From Stutzerimonas azotifigens DSM 17556 (GTDB taxonomy: Bacteria > Pseudomonadota > Gammaproteobacteria > Pseudomonadales > Pseudomonadaceae), in the NCBI RefSeq assembly GCF_000425625.1, contig NZ_KE384407.1, positions 45,396 through 109,395 of the forward strand: a stretch of 64,000 nt of DNA, given 5' to 3'. The notes under the pieces are model-generated. The model worked only from the letters and a program-made list of their open reading frames with translations, ran no database searches and was not told the DNA's origin. Of the stretch, positions 56,271 to 64,000 are shown one piece after another; the first letter of the stretch is position 1, and each line of letters opens with the position of its first letter. Position numbers and translations under genes: made by a program.

Positions 56271-58256
56271 TCAGGTGAAGGCTTCAGGAACGCACGCCCG
56301 AGAGGCATCAGCCGTCGGTGCTGGCAGGGCATCTCCTGCTTTCCGGCTCGCCGGGACCCGGGCCTCGTCGCACAAGCGCTCGATCAGCCGAGCCAGCGGC
56401 AAAGGCCCCAGGTCCTGGCCGCCACGGCTGCGCAAGGCCACCGTTCGCTCGCTCTTTTCCCTGTCCCCGACCACCAGCAGGTACGGAACCTTCTGCAGGG
56501 TGTACTCGCGAATCTTGTAACCGACCTTCTCGTTGCGCAGATCGGCCGCGGCGCGAATTCCGGCATGCTTGAGGCAGCCGGCGACTTCGCGTGCGTAGTC
56601 ATCCTGCGCCTCGCTGATAGTGAGTACGACCGCCTGCAGGGGAGCCAGCCACAGCGGGAAGGCGCCGCTGTACTGCTCGATGAGGATGCCGATGAAGCGC
56701 TCCAGCGAGCCGAACAGGGCACGATGCAACATGACCGGGCGCTGCCGCCCGCCCTGCTCGTCGACATAATGGATATCGAAGCGCTCCGGCAGGTTGAGGT
56801 CGACCTGGAGGGTTCCGCACTGCCAGTCCCGGCCGATGGCATCGCGCAGCACGAACTCGAGCTTGGGCCCGTAGAACGCGCCTTCCCCGGCATTGACCCG
56901 GTACTCGATGCCGATGCGTTGCAGAGCGCCGGACAGGGCGCCCTCGAGCATGTCCCAGGTTTCGTCGCTGCCGATGCGATGGGCCGGCCGGGTGGATAGC
57001 TTGACGGCCACCTCCTCGAAGCCGAAATCGCGGTAGATGGCGAACACCAGGGCGATGGTGTCGGCGCACTCCTGCTCCATCTGTTCCGCGGTGCAGAAGA
57101 TGTGCGCGTCGTCCTGGGTGAAATGCCGCACGCGCAAAAGCCCATGCAATGCGCCGGACGGCTCGTAGCGGTGCACCTTGCCGAACTCGGCCATGCGCAG
57201 CGGCAGGTCGCGGTAGCTCTTCAGGCCGCGCGCATAGAGCGACACCGCGCCGGGACAGTTCATCGGCTTGAGGGCGAACACCCTGTCGTCCTCGGTGCGG
57301 GTGGTGAACATGTTTTCCCGATAGTTGAACCAGTGCCCCGAGGTTTCCCACAGGCTGCGGTCCATCACGTCCGGCGTGTTGACCTCGACGTAGCCGACGG
57401 CCTCCTGGCGTCGGCGCATGTAGCCGATCAGGGTCTGGAACAGCGTCCAGCCCCTGGGATGCCAGAACACCGAACCCGGCGCGGCTTCGTCGAAATGGAA
57501 CAGGTCGAGCTGGGCACCCAGCTTGCGGTGATCGCGCTTCTCCGCTTCTTCGATGCGCTGCAGGTAGGCGGACAGCTGCTTCCTGTCGGCCCAGGCCGTG
57601 CCGTAGACCCGCTGCAGCTGCTCGTTCCGCGAGTCGCCCCGCCAGTAGGCCCCGGACAGCCTGGTCAGGCGGAAGGCCTTGAGGAAGCGCGTGTTCGGCA
57701 CGTGCGGCCCACGGCACATGTCGATGTACTCCTCATGGAAGTACAGGCCCACCACCTGCTCGCCAGGCATGTCCTCGATCAGGCGCAGCTTGTAATCCTC
57801 GCCACGGGCACGAAAGATGGCGGCCGCCTCGGCGCGCGGCGTCATGCTCTTGATGATGTCGTAGTCCTTGTCGATCAACTCGCGCATGCGTTGTTCGATG
57901 GCCGCCAGATCGTATGGCGTGAAGGGCCGCTCGTAGGCGATGTCGTAATAGAAGCCGTCCTCTATCACCGGTCCGATGACCATTTTCGCGGTCGGGTACA
58001 ACTGTTTTACCGCGTGCCCCACCAGGTGCGCGCAGGAATGGCGAATGATCTCCACGCCTTCCGGGTCCCTGGGAGTGATGATCTGCAGGATCGCATCCCG
58101 CTCGATCAGGTCGCCGGCATCGACCAGCCGGCCATCGACCTTGCCGGCCAGCGTGGCCTTCGCGAGCCCGGTGCCGATATCGGCGGCGACTTGCTGGACG
58201 GAAACGGGCTGCGGATATTGGCGCAGGGTTCCGTCGGGGAGACTGATGCGAATCAT
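56271..58256 (-). CDS. thrS2: Threonyl-tRNA synthetase, zinc-island copy
   Basis: A 661-aa class II threonyl-tRNA synthetase that charges tRNA-Thr. N-terminal TGS-like domain, then the editing domain with HSCAHLVGH (HxxxH near 73) and DMCRGPH near 182, and the catalytic core. All three active-site zinc ligands are kept: Cys in LKPMNCPG near residue 332, His in QDDAHIF near 385 and His in VMLHRALFG near 510. The C-terminus has a longer low-complexity extension ([17 protein letters not shown]). The start at 58256 is standard. It ends the folE2-cysS2-yidD-cam-pyrC2-thrS2 run. It is presumably a second copy; the housekeeping gene would be elsewhere, next to infC. Confidence 0.93.
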   Translation of the reverse strand: MIRISLPDGTLRQYPQPVSVQQVAADIGTGLAKATLAGKVDGRLVDAGDLIERDAILQIITPRDPEGVEIIRHSCAHLVGHAVKQLYPTAKMVIGPVIEDGFYYDIAYERPFTPYDLAAIEQRMRELIDKDYDIIKSMTPRAEAAAIFRARGEDYKLRLIEDMPGEQVVGLYFHEEYIDMCRGPHVPNTRFLKAFRLTRLSGAYWRGDSRNEQLQRVYGTAWADRKQLSAYLQRIEEAEKRDHRKLGAQLDLFHFDEAAPGSVFWHPRGWTLFQTLIGYMRRRQEAVGYVEVNTPDVMDRSLWETSGHWFNYRENMFTTRTEDDRVFALKPMNCPGAVSLYARGLKSYRDLPLRMAEFGKVHRYEPSGALHGLLRVRHFTQDDAHIFCTAEQMEQECADTIALVFAIYRDFGFEEVAVKLSTRPAHRIGSDETWDMLEGALSGALQRIGIEYRVNAGEGAFYGPKLEFVLRDAIGRDWQCGTLQVDLNLPERFDIHYVDEQGGRQRPVMLHRALFGSLERFIGILIEQYSGAFPLWLAPLQAVVLTISEAQDDYAREVAGCLKHAGIRAAADLRNEKVGYKIREYTLQKVPYLLVVGDREKSERTVALRSRGGQDLGPLPLARLIERLCDEARVPASRKAGDALPAPTADASRACVPEAFT

Positions 58257-58272
58257 CGGATGTCCTGTGTAG

Positions 58273-59610
58273 TCAACGGTGGAAACTCAGGGGCAGGCCC
58301 TGGCAGTCGTCGTGGATGCGACCCTGGTGCCAGGCCAGTTGGCCGGACACCAGCGTGGTACGAACCGCGTGGCGGAAGCGGCGCCCCCGGAAAGGCGTCC
58401 AGCCGCAGTGGGCCAGCACGGGCTCCTCGTCGACCGGCCGCGCTGCCGCCAGGCGCTCCACCAGGACCAGGTCGGCCCAGTAGCCCTCGCGCAGGTAACC
58501 CCGCTCGCGGATGCCGAACAGCTCGGCGACCGCATGGCTGGTCTTGCGTACCAGGTGCGGCAGCGTCAGCGCGCCGTCCTCCATAAGCTCCAGGAGCGCT
58601 GGCAACGCATGCTGGACCAGGGGCAGCCCCGATGGCGCCCTGGCATAGGGCTGGCGCTTTTCGTCGAGTGCATGCGGGGCATGGTCGGTGCCGATCACAT
58701 CGATGCGGTCGCAACGCAGCGCCTGGCGAAGGGCATCGCGGTCGGCACGGGTCTTGATAGCCGGATTGCATTTGATCAAGTGACCGAGCTCGGCATAGTC
58801 GCCGTCGTCGAACAACAGATGGTGGACGCAGGCCTCCGCGGTGATGCGCTTGCCGGCTACCGGCCCCGGCGCGAAGAGCGACAGCTCGCGTGCCGTGGTC
58901 AGGTGCAGCACGTGCAGCCGGGTGCCATGGCGCCTGGCCAACTCGACCGCCAGCCTGGAAGACCGGTAGCAGGCCTCGGCATCGCGGATCAGCGGATGCG
59001 CCGACGGCGGGATGTGATCGCCGTGACGTGCACGCAGGCGCGCCTCGTTCTCGAGGATGCTGGGGGTGTGTTCGCAGTGGGCGAGCAGAATGGTCGGCAC
59101 GCAGCGGAACAGCCGCTCCAGCACCTCGGGATCGTCGACCAGCATGTCGCCCGTCGAAGCGCCCATGAACACCTTCACCCCGGCGACCTCGCGAGGATCG
59201 AGCGCAGCGACGATGTCGAGGTTGTCGCGGCTGACACCGAAGTGGAAGGCGTAGTTGGCCCGTGCGCTCGCCGCTGCCCGGCGCCTCTTGTCGGCGAGCG
59301 CCTCCAGGGTCAGGGTCGGCGGAGCGGTGTTGGGCATGTCCATGAAGCTGGTGATGCCGCCGGCCACCGCCGCCCGCGATTCGCTGGCAATGCAGCCCTT
59401 GTGGGGCGCGCCCGGCTCGCGGAAGTGCACCTGGTCGTCGATCATTCCCGGCAACAGCCATTGCCCGGCGGCATCGATCTCGAGCCGCGCCTGGACACCT
59501 TCGATGCCGCCGGCGATCTTCTCGATGCGCCCATGGGCCACCAGCACGTCGCCCTCGAATTCACGCCCCTCGTTCACCAGCCGGGCGTTGCGGATGAGCA
59601 CGTCGGACAT
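58273..59610 (-). CDS. pyrC2: Dihydroorotase-like protein, zinc-island copy
   Basis: A 445-aa amidohydrolase of the class I dihydroorotase family, which interconverts carbamoyl-aspartate and dihydroorotate for pyrimidine synthesis. The bridging lysine K146 ([10 protein letters not shown]), H178 (LLAHCEH), H236 (HVLHLTT) and catalytic D309 (GTDHAPH) are present. The usual HxH metal pair is altered: the motif is [10 protein letters not shown], so glutamine 60 replaces the first histidine and only H62 remains. I recall the same [10 protein letters not shown] form in some Bacteroidetes enzymes. It is 2 bases from the gamma-carbonic anhydrase gene, as in the P. aeruginosa zinc-regulated PyrQ neighbourhood as I remember it. 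Confidence 0.9.
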   Translation of the reverse strand: MSDVLIRNARLVNEGREFEGDVLVAHGRIEKIAGGIEGVQARLEIDAAGQWLLPGMIDDQVHFREPGAPHKGCIASESRAAVAGGITSFMDMPNTAPPTLTLEALADKRRRAAASARANYAFHFGVSRDNLDIVAALDPREVAGVKVFMGASTGDMLVDDPEVLERLFRCVPTILLAHCEHTPSILENEARLRARHGDHIPPSAHPLIRDAEACYRSSRLAVELARRHGTRLHVLHLTTARELSLFAPGPVAGKRITAEACVHHLLFDDGDYAELGHLIKCNPAIKTRADRDALRQALRCDRIDVIGTDHAPHALDEKRQPYARAPSGLPLVQHALPALLELMEDGALTLPHLVRKTSHAVAELFGIRERGYLREGYWADLVLVERLAAARPVDEEPVLAHCGWTPFRGRRFRHAVRTTLVSGQLAWHQGRIHDDCQGLPLSFHR

Positions 59611-59612
59611 GG

Positions 59613-60173
59613 TCAGAACTCGTTCTGCAACGCTTTGTAGCCGCGCACCAGATCGATGTTGGTGCGGGCGACGTCCTCGGAAAACTCCGAGGCGGAAACG
59701 CTGACGGGCGGGTACCGGCCGAGGTCTGTGTGCGGGCCGATGTGCTCGGTAGGCGGCACGTAGAAGTTTTCTGGGAGGTCGCGGCCGTCGACCACCGAGT
59801 TGTGCCGCACCACGCTGCCGTCACCCACGCGGCAATTGAACAGCACGCTGTTGAAGCCGATGAAGACGCGATCACCGACCACGCAGGGACCATGGACGAT
59901 GGAGCGGTGGGCGATGGAGCTGTACTCGCCGATGACCACCGCGGCACCGGACTTGGAGTGGATCACCACGCCATCCTGGATATTTGAATTGGCGCCGATG
60001 ACGATCGGCTCCATGTCTCCGCCGGCATCGACCTCATCGGCACGGATGACCGCATACGGGCCGACGAACACGTTGTCCTTGATCACCACCTTCCCGCAGA
60101 TGATCGCGGTTTTGTCGATGTAGGCCGATTCGGCTATCAGCGGCAGGTGGCCGGATGGATTCCTGCGAATCAC
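59613..60173 (-). CDS. Gamma-class carbonic anhydrase-like protein
   Basis: A 186-aa left-handed beta-helix protein of the gamma-carbonic anhydrase family, hydrating carbon dioxide at a site shared between subunits. Hexapeptide repeats run through residues 15-130. The three metal histidines are H72 (VVIHSKSG), H89 (SIAHRS) and H94 (SIVHGP). Archaeal relatives work with iron or cobalt, so it may replace zinc beta-type enzymes in zinc shortage. It starts with GTG at 60173 and overlaps the yidD stop by 4 bases. Confidence 0.9.
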   Translation of the reverse strand: MIRRNPSGHLPLIAESAYIDKTAIICGKVVIKDNVFVGPYAVIRADEVDAGGDMEPIVIGANSNIQDGVVIHSKSGAAVVIGEYSSIAHRSIVHGPCVVGDRVFIGFNSVLFNCRVGDGSVVRHNSVVDGRDLPENFYVPPTEHIGPHTDLGRYPPVSVSASEFSEDVARTNIDLVRGYKALQNEF

Positions 60174-60436
60174 GGTCGGATGTCCTCTTGGCTGGGTGAA
60201 TGTTCATCGCGGCGTGGCGGTACCGGGTCGTAGCCGCCGGCATGCCAGGGGTGGCAGCGCAGCAGGCGACGTAGCGTCAGCGAACTGCCGCGCCACAAGC
60301 CATGCCGATCGAGCGCTTCCAGCGCGTACTGGGAACAGCTGGGATGGAAACGGCAGCGCGGCCCCAGCAAGGGGCTGATCAGGTACTGGTGGGCGCGCAC
60401 CATCAGCCTTGCCAACCGAAGGGGCCAGTGCTTCAT
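60170..60436 (-). CDS. yidD: YidD family protein inside the zinc operon
   Basis: An 88-aa YidD-type protein, a membrane-associated factor that helps YidC insert inner-membrane proteins. The motif [15 protein letters not shown] is followed by [20 protein letters not shown] and GGYDPVP, all canonical, with cysteines C28, C34 and C61. The housekeeping gene normally lies between rnpA and yidC near the origin; here it is embedded between cysS2 and the gamma-carbonic anhydrase gene, overlapping both by 4 bases. It may be a second copy; why it is co-expressed with zinc-sparing enzymes is unknown. Confidence 0.92.
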   Translation of the reverse strand: MKHWPLRLARLMVRAHQYLISPLLGPRCRFHPSCSQYALEALDRHGLWRGSSLTLRRLLRCHPWHAGGYDPVPPRRDEHSPSQEDIRP

Positions 60437-61851
60437 GGGCAACGCTCGGCTTGGTGGTGCCAGCGGGTACCCTGCGCATCGTCCTCGAGCACCACGCCTG
60501 CCCGCGCCAACTGGTCTCGCAGCGCGTCCGCCCGGGCGAATTCCCGCCGCTGGCGGGCCAGGTTGCGCTGGGCAACCAGCCCTTCCACCCAGCCGACGTC
60601 CACCTGCCCGGCCGCTTCTCCGGACTGCGCCAACGCGGCCGCGGCCTGGGCAGGCTCCTGCTGCAGCAGCCCGAGCAGCGCTCCGGATGCCTTCAGGCTC
60701 GCTTTCAGCCCGCGTCGTTCCGCATCCGAGCGACTGGCATCGAGGCGTCCGGCCAGTTCGTGCAATCGCGCCAGCGCGACGGAGACGTTCAGGTCGTTGC
60801 AAAGCGCTGCGACGACCTGCTCGTCCGCATCCGCTTCTTCATCGCCTTCGACTCGGGCAAGGCTCTGGTAGAAACGCAGCAGCACCCGCCTGGACGACTC
60901 CAGGCGCCCGTCGTTCCAGTCCAGCGGCTGGCGGTAATGGGTCGACAGCAACGCCAGGCGGACCGCTTCACCCGGGGCCTGCCGCAACAGGTCACGAACG
61001 AGCAGGACGTTGCCCAGCGACTTGGACATCTTCTGTCCGTCCACGGTGACGAAGCTGTTGTGCACCCAGGTCCGGCAGTAGGGTGCACCGTCGTGCGCGC
61101 AGGTCCCCTGGGCGATCTCGTTCTCGTGGTGGGGAAAAATCAGATCCTGGCCGCCGCCGTGGATGTCGATGGTCCGACCCAGGTGGCGCCCGACCATCGC
61201 CGAGCACTCGATGTGCCAGCCGGGACGGCCTCGCCCCCAGGGACTTTCCCAGCCGGGCTGGTCGGGTCTGGAGGGTTTCCAGAGCACGAAATCCAGGGGG
61301 TCGCGCTTGTAGGGCGCCACCTCCACGCGCGCACCGGCGAGCATGTCCTCGGGACGGCGGCCGGACAGCGCCCCGTAACCGGCGAACGAGGGCACGTGAA
61401 ACAGCACATGGCCCTCGGCCTCATAGGCATTGCCCCGCTCGATCAGCGCGCGGATCAGATCGATGATGTCCGGAATGTGCTCGGTGACCCGCGGTTCCAG
61501 ATCCGGCCTCAGCACGCCCAGCGCCTGCATGTCCTGGTGGTAGGCGTCGATGTAGCGGCGGGTTATGTCGCCGATCGGTACCCCCGCCTCGCGGGCCGCG
61601 GCGTTGATCTTGTCGTCCACGTCGGTGAAGTTGCGTGCGTATACCAGCCGGCGATAGCGCTGGCGGAGCAGCCTGGCCAGCACGTCGAACACCACTGCGG
61701 GACGGGCATTGCCGATGTGGGCGTAGTTGTAGACCGTCGGTCCGCAGACATACAGGGTGACACGATCCGGATCGGCAGGTACGAACGGCTCTTTCGCACG
61801 AGCCAGGGTGTTGTACAGCCGGATCGGACGGCGTTGGTCACGCATGACCAT
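60433..61851 (-). CDS. cysS2: Cysteinyl-tRNA synthetase, zinc-island copy
   Basis: A 472-aa class I cysteinyl-tRNA synthetase. HIGN (45-48) and KMSKS (near 273) mark the ATP site. All expected zinc ligands are retained: C36 in [10 protein letters not shown], Cys in WHIECSAM near 215, and His and Glu in FPHHENE near 240. The start MVMRDQ at 61851 follows GGAGG at 7 bases; the far upstream ATG at 62061 lies inside folE2. It overlaps yidD by 4 bases and follows folE2 by 64 bases. In other bacteria a second CysRS is a known member of Zur or COG0523-linked clusters. Confidence 0.93.
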   Translation of the reverse strand: MVMRDQRRPIRLYNTLARAKEPFVPADPDRVTLYVCGPTVYNYAHIGNARPAVVFDVLARLLRQRYRRLVYARNFTDVDDKINAAAREAGVPIGDITRRYIDAYHQDMQALGVLRPDLEPRVTEHIPDIIDLIRALIERGNAYEAEGHVLFHVPSFAGYGALSGRRPEDMLAGARVEVAPYKRDPLDFVLWKPSRPDQPGWESPWGRGRPGWHIECSAMVGRHLGRTIDIHGGGQDLIFPHHENEIAQGTCAHDGAPYCRTWVHNSFVTVDGQKMSKSLGNVLLVRDLLRQAPGEAVRLALLSTHYRQPLDWNDGRLESSRRVLLRFYQSLARVEGDEEADADEQVVAALCNDLNVSVALARLHELAGRLDASRSDAERRGLKASLKASGALLGLLQQEPAQAAAALAQSGEAAGQVDVGWVEGLVAQRNLARQRREFARADALRDQLARAGVVLEDDAQGTRWHHQAERCP

Positions 61852-61915
61852 GGCGATGCCTCCGTAATCTGTTGCTGAATCGCCGGCACGCAGACGAGCC
61901 GGTGTCTGCGCCCTT

Positions 61916-62842
61916 CTAGCGGCCGATCGGGTCTCCGGCTTTCGGGAAACCCGAGCTGCTCGCCACCGCGTCGTGCGGATGCAGGCTCTCCACATGCCGA
62001 ACGCTGACGCTGGACTGCGGGAAGGCATTGCCGAGCGATTGCTGGATCTTGCGCGCGGCATCCTCGACGTACATCAGGTTCTGCCCGTTCAGGCGGGCGA
62101 AGGCCTGTTCGTCGGCGCGCTTGACCGCCGTCTGCACGGGTGTTCCCAGCGCGTCTTCGACCCGGTCGATCAAGGCAATCAGGCCCAGAGCGACCGCCCC
62201 GTCGGGAATGCGTACGCGCACTTCGGCCAGGCTGCGTTGGCTATGGGGCGTCGCCAGGGTGGCGTGCTGCCGCAGCCAGGCCGCGATCGCCGCGGATTCG
62301 ACGTAACCGCTCGGGCCGAATCGATCGATGAACGCTTGCTCGATGAGCTGTCGAGCCAGGGCCGCGGAACAGGGACAGGTAGACGAGTAGCCGATCTGCA
62401 CCGAGGCATCCAGTGAGAATCCGCTTTCGCTCCAGAATGCCTCCAGCCGGACGGGATAGGACTTCCAGCCGCTCAGGCCCTCCGTCAGCAATGCCGGGCG
62501 TCGGCACAGTACGGAGAAATTCAGTACGACCCGGGCACGGGTCGAGTGGCAATCCGCATGACTGCTCACCATCTCCGCCAGCAACGCCGACAGGGTGGCC
62601 GGCCTGAGCCTTTCGCGCTCGGCGAAGCCGTCCAGGAGCCGATACAGCCGGGACATGTGGATGCCCTTGATCGCGGGATCGGGCAGGTCGACATGGACAT
62701 CCGCACGCGCATGGACGGGATGGACGATCTCGGGCTCGTCCAGCGTGATCGGCAGATCGATTCCATCCATCCCCACCCAGTCCAGGGGCAGGCGCGCAAT
62801 GGACAGCTCCGTCCGGGCGACGTCGGGCAACAGAATACTCAT
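61916..62842 (-). CDS. folE2: GTP cyclohydrolase IB, FolE2
   Basis: A 308-aa metal-promiscuous GTP cyclohydrolase that makes dihydroneopterin triphosphate for folate synthesis and replaces zinc-dependent FolE in zinc shortage. Diagnostic segments are [16 protein letters not shown] near residue 60, [13 protein letters not shown] near 95 and the catalytic-cysteine loop [16 protein letters not shown] (C156, C158). The ATG at 62842 is preferred to 62935. It heads the minus-strand operon and shares its promoter region, with a Zur box 99 bases upstream, with the divergent zur gene. Confidence 0.96.
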   Translation of the reverse strand: MSILLPDVARTELSIARLPLDWVGMDGIDLPITLDEPEIVHPVHARADVHVDLPDPAIKGIHMSRLYRLLDGFAERERLRPATLSALLAEMVSSHADCHSTRARVVLNFSVLCRRPALLTEGLSGWKSYPVRLEAFWSESGFSLDASVQIGYSSTCPCSAALARQLIEQAFIDRFGPSGYVESAAIAAWLRQHATLATPHSQRSLAEVRVRIPDGAVALGLIALIDRVEDALGTPVQTAVKRADEQAFARLNGQNLMYVEDAARKIQQSLGNAFPQSSVSVRHVESLHPHDAVASSSGFPKAGDPIGR

Positions 62843-62940
62843 GGCTGACTGGTTTCTCTCAGGGCTCGCAGGGTGCCCGGGGAGGTGCCGGACACCCTGC
62901 GAGGGACTTCGGCACCTGGCATGCCCAGGCTTCATCGTAG

Positions 62941-62957
62941 ATGTTATGTTATAACAT
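62941..62957. promoter_or_regulatory. Zur box between folE2 and zur
   Basis: ATGTTAT-GTT-ATAACAT, a perfect 7-3-7 palindrome with the same half-sites as the box at 51594. It is 32 bases before the zur start and 99 bases before folE2, so one site can repress both directions and autoregulate zur. Confidence 0.92.
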
Positions 62958-62988
62958 ATTTTATGTCACTCAACGGGAGCAGGCACCC

Positions 62989-63510
62989 ATGAACAAGCAG
63001 CGCCGCATACCTGCCAGTGAATCGGGAAAAGAGCGGGCACTGCCCGATAGAGCCGGGGCGGACGGCCACCTGCGGGACGTCGCGCTTACTCCCATCCGGC
63101 GCCTCGTACTGAGGCTGCTGCAGCAGCATCCGCAGGGCGTCAAGGCTTACGATCTGCTAGACCTGATTCGCCCGCTCAAGCCGAACGCTGCGCCACCGAC
63201 CGTTTACCGTGCGCTCAACTTCCTGGTGACCCAAGGCCTGGCGCACAAGATCAGCTGCATGAACCTGTTCATCGCCTGCCACCAGAACGGGCGCCTTCGC
63301 GATGAGGCCGGCCTTTTTCTCGTTTGCCCTCATTGCCATAGCGTCACGGAGTTTTACGACGACACCGCATCGCGGGCGCTGCACCAGGCCCTGTATGCAG
63401 CCGGCTATCGCCTGGACCGCAGCGTGATGGAGATCGGCGCCGTCTGCCCATCGTGCAACGCACAGCATCGCCCACGGCAGCAAAGGCGCGAGAGCACGCC
63501 TCGCCGCTGA
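62989..63510 (+). CDS. zur: Zinc uptake regulator, Fur family
   Basis: A 173-aa Fur-family repressor. The DNA-binding helix region includes LTPIRRLVLRLLQQHPQGVK and PPTVYRALNFLVTQGL (residues 33-85). The structural zinc site is CPHC (C113, C116) with CPSC (C153, C156). Sensor ligands typical of Zur are suggested by H86, C97 and E121: H86 and C97 keep the eleven-residue spacing of H77 and C88 in E. coli Zur. The ATG at 62989 has GGGAGC. The earlier in-frame ATG at 62941 lies inside the Zur box and is rejected. It converges with hisI. Confidence 0.93.
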   Translation: MNKQRRIPASESGKERALPDRAGADGHLRDVALTPIRRLVLRLLQQHPQGVKAYDLLDLIRPLKPNAAPPTVYRALNFLVTQGLAHKISCMNLFIACHQNGRLRDEAGLFLVCPHCHSVTEFYDDTASRALHQALYAAGYRLDRSVMEIGAVCPSCNAQHRPRQQRRESTPRR

Positions 63511-63519
63511 ACGGACTCA

Positions 63520-63933
63520 TCAGGATTCCAGGGCAGCGGCGATGACCTCGACCTCTGCGCCACGAATGGCGTTGTAGAAACAGCTACGGCGATTGGTATG
63601 ACAGGCCGCCCCCGTCTGCTCGACCAGCAGCAAGACGGCATCTCCATCGCAGTCCAGGCGGGCCTCCACCAGACGCTGCCGATGCCCCGAGGTTTCCCCT
63701 TTTCGCCACAGGGCCTGCCTCGAACGGGACCAGTAGCATGCCCAGCCACTGGCCAGGGTCTCCTCCAGCGCCACGCGATTCATCCAGGCCAGCATCAGCA
63801 CCTCGCCGGTGTCATGCTGCTGCGCGATGGCGGCGATCAGCCCATCGGCATTCCAGGGGATGGCGTCAAGCACTTCGGCAACCGGCCGCTTGGCGCCCCT
63901 CGAAGCCTGCTCGAGCCAGAGAAATTCATTCAT
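63520..63933 (-). CDS. hisI2: Phosphoribosyl-AMP cyclohydrolase, zinc-island copy
   Basis: A 137-aa HisI enzyme that opens the adenine ring of phosphoribosyl-AMP in histidine synthesis, normally zinc- and magnesium-dependent. The magnesium motif DCDGD (94-98) and zinc cysteines C95, C111 (ACHTN) and C118 (RSCFY) are all present. It is not next to hisE or other his genes; instead it overlaps by 4 bases the end of a probable zinc-binding transport protein gene. This fits a second copy used in zinc starvation, as seen in other COG0523-linked clusters. Confidence 0.92.
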   Translation of the reverse strand: MNEFLWLEQASRGAKRPVAEVLDAIPWNADGLIAAIAQQHDTGEVLMLAWMNRVALEETLASGWACYWSRSRQALWRKGETSGHRQRLVEARLDCDGDAVLLLVEQTGAACHTNRRSCFYNAIRGAEVEVIAAALES

Positions 63934-64000
63934 CGGCGGGCCAGTGCTCGAGTGATGGTTTCGACGTTGTGGCGATACAGCCCCAGGTAGGCGCTGGCCG
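63930..64000 (-). CDS. C-terminal end of a probable zinc ABC-transporter binding protein (partial)
   Basis: The last 22 codons of a gene cut by the window edge, read as [20 protein letters not shown] followed by RR and stop. The YLxLxRHNVxTIxxAL ending resembles the final helix of ZnuA-like metal-binding proteins. The stop overlaps the hisI ATG (ATGA). With only 22 residues the call rests mainly on this resemblance and on the zinc context. Confidence 0.5.
   Translation of the reverse strand, partial: ASAYLGLYRHNVETITRALARR

Noticed and set aside
62941-62988. Earlier in-frame ATG for zur
   Set aside because: It lies within the Zur operator palindrome and would add residues ([11 protein letters not shown]...) unlike any Fur protein. 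The ATG at 62989 has a proper ribosome site.
51594-64000. Zinc island as a recent horizontally acquired element
   Set aside because: No integrase, tRNA or flanking direct repeats are visible, and its GC content and codon use look like the surroundings. REP elements at its left edge are ordinary for this genome.

Overview
The window is a GC-rich, densely coded bacterial chromosome segment. Gene content and order point to Pseudomonas in the broad sense: a giant NAD-glutamate dehydrogenase, a MoxR/Bat operon, a YCF48-MMPL pair, pepN, DUF2797, a rhomboid protease, NAD kinase and 2,4-dienoyl-CoA reductase follow one another as I remember them around PA3068-PA3092 of P. aeruginosa. That comparison is from memory, not a search. 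I see no rRNA, tRNA, CRISPR array, integrase or transposase gene.

Region 1 (1-21.1 kb) holds gdhB and then a catabolic block: a TRAP transporter (dctPQM), a LysR regulator, an OprD-type porin, a chemoreceptor, a cluster for an unknown acid (a 44-aa membrane peptide, a sodium symporter, a ketopantoate-reductase-like dehydrogenase, a BKACE-type beta-keto acid cleavage enzyme and an AraC regulator), and pxpABC (5-oxoprolinase). A 36-bp bipartite motif, GTCCAAC-N-(AGAAAA-like)-N13-GAYMRGAAA, occurs four times with identical spacing: before dctPQM, between lysR and the porin gene, and twice before pxpA. I infer a regulon that imports 5-oxoproline (pyroglutamate), opens it to glutamate and passes it to the neighbouring GdhB.

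Region 2 (21.1-51.4 kb) is mostly ordinary core genome: the MoxR-DUF58-DUF4381-BatA-BatB/TPR-BatD operon, MMPL and YCF48 proteins, pepN, yeaC, a rhomboid protease, a phosphatase, nadK, a PLP enzyme, fadH, a nitrilase-like protein with an AraC regulator, PhoX phosphatase and a ChrA-type transporter. Its long gaps are packed with several families of dispersed palindromic repeats, one 142-bp MITE-like element and an 8-bp tandem repeat.

Region 3 (51.5-64.0 kb) is a zinc-starvation island. Two near-identical Zur boxes (TGTTAT-N3-ATAACA) drive three transcription units. The plus-strand unit encodes a flavoprotein-like oxidoreductase ending in a cysteine-rich tail, a FeoB-like GTPase-permease, a 79-aa unknown, a CobW/COG0523 metal chaperone with an (HD)8 tract and a Trm112-like protein without a CxxC pair. 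The minus-strand unit encodes spare versions of zinc-dependent enzymes (FolE2, CysRS, gamma-carbonic anhydrase, dihydroorotase, ThrRS) with an unexpected YidD in the middle. The regulator zur is divergent from folE2, and hisI overlaps the end of a probable zinc ABC-transporter binding protein at the window edge. The FeoB-like permease with its cysteine-tailed partner under a Zur box is the best candidate here for an undescribed zinc-acquisition system.
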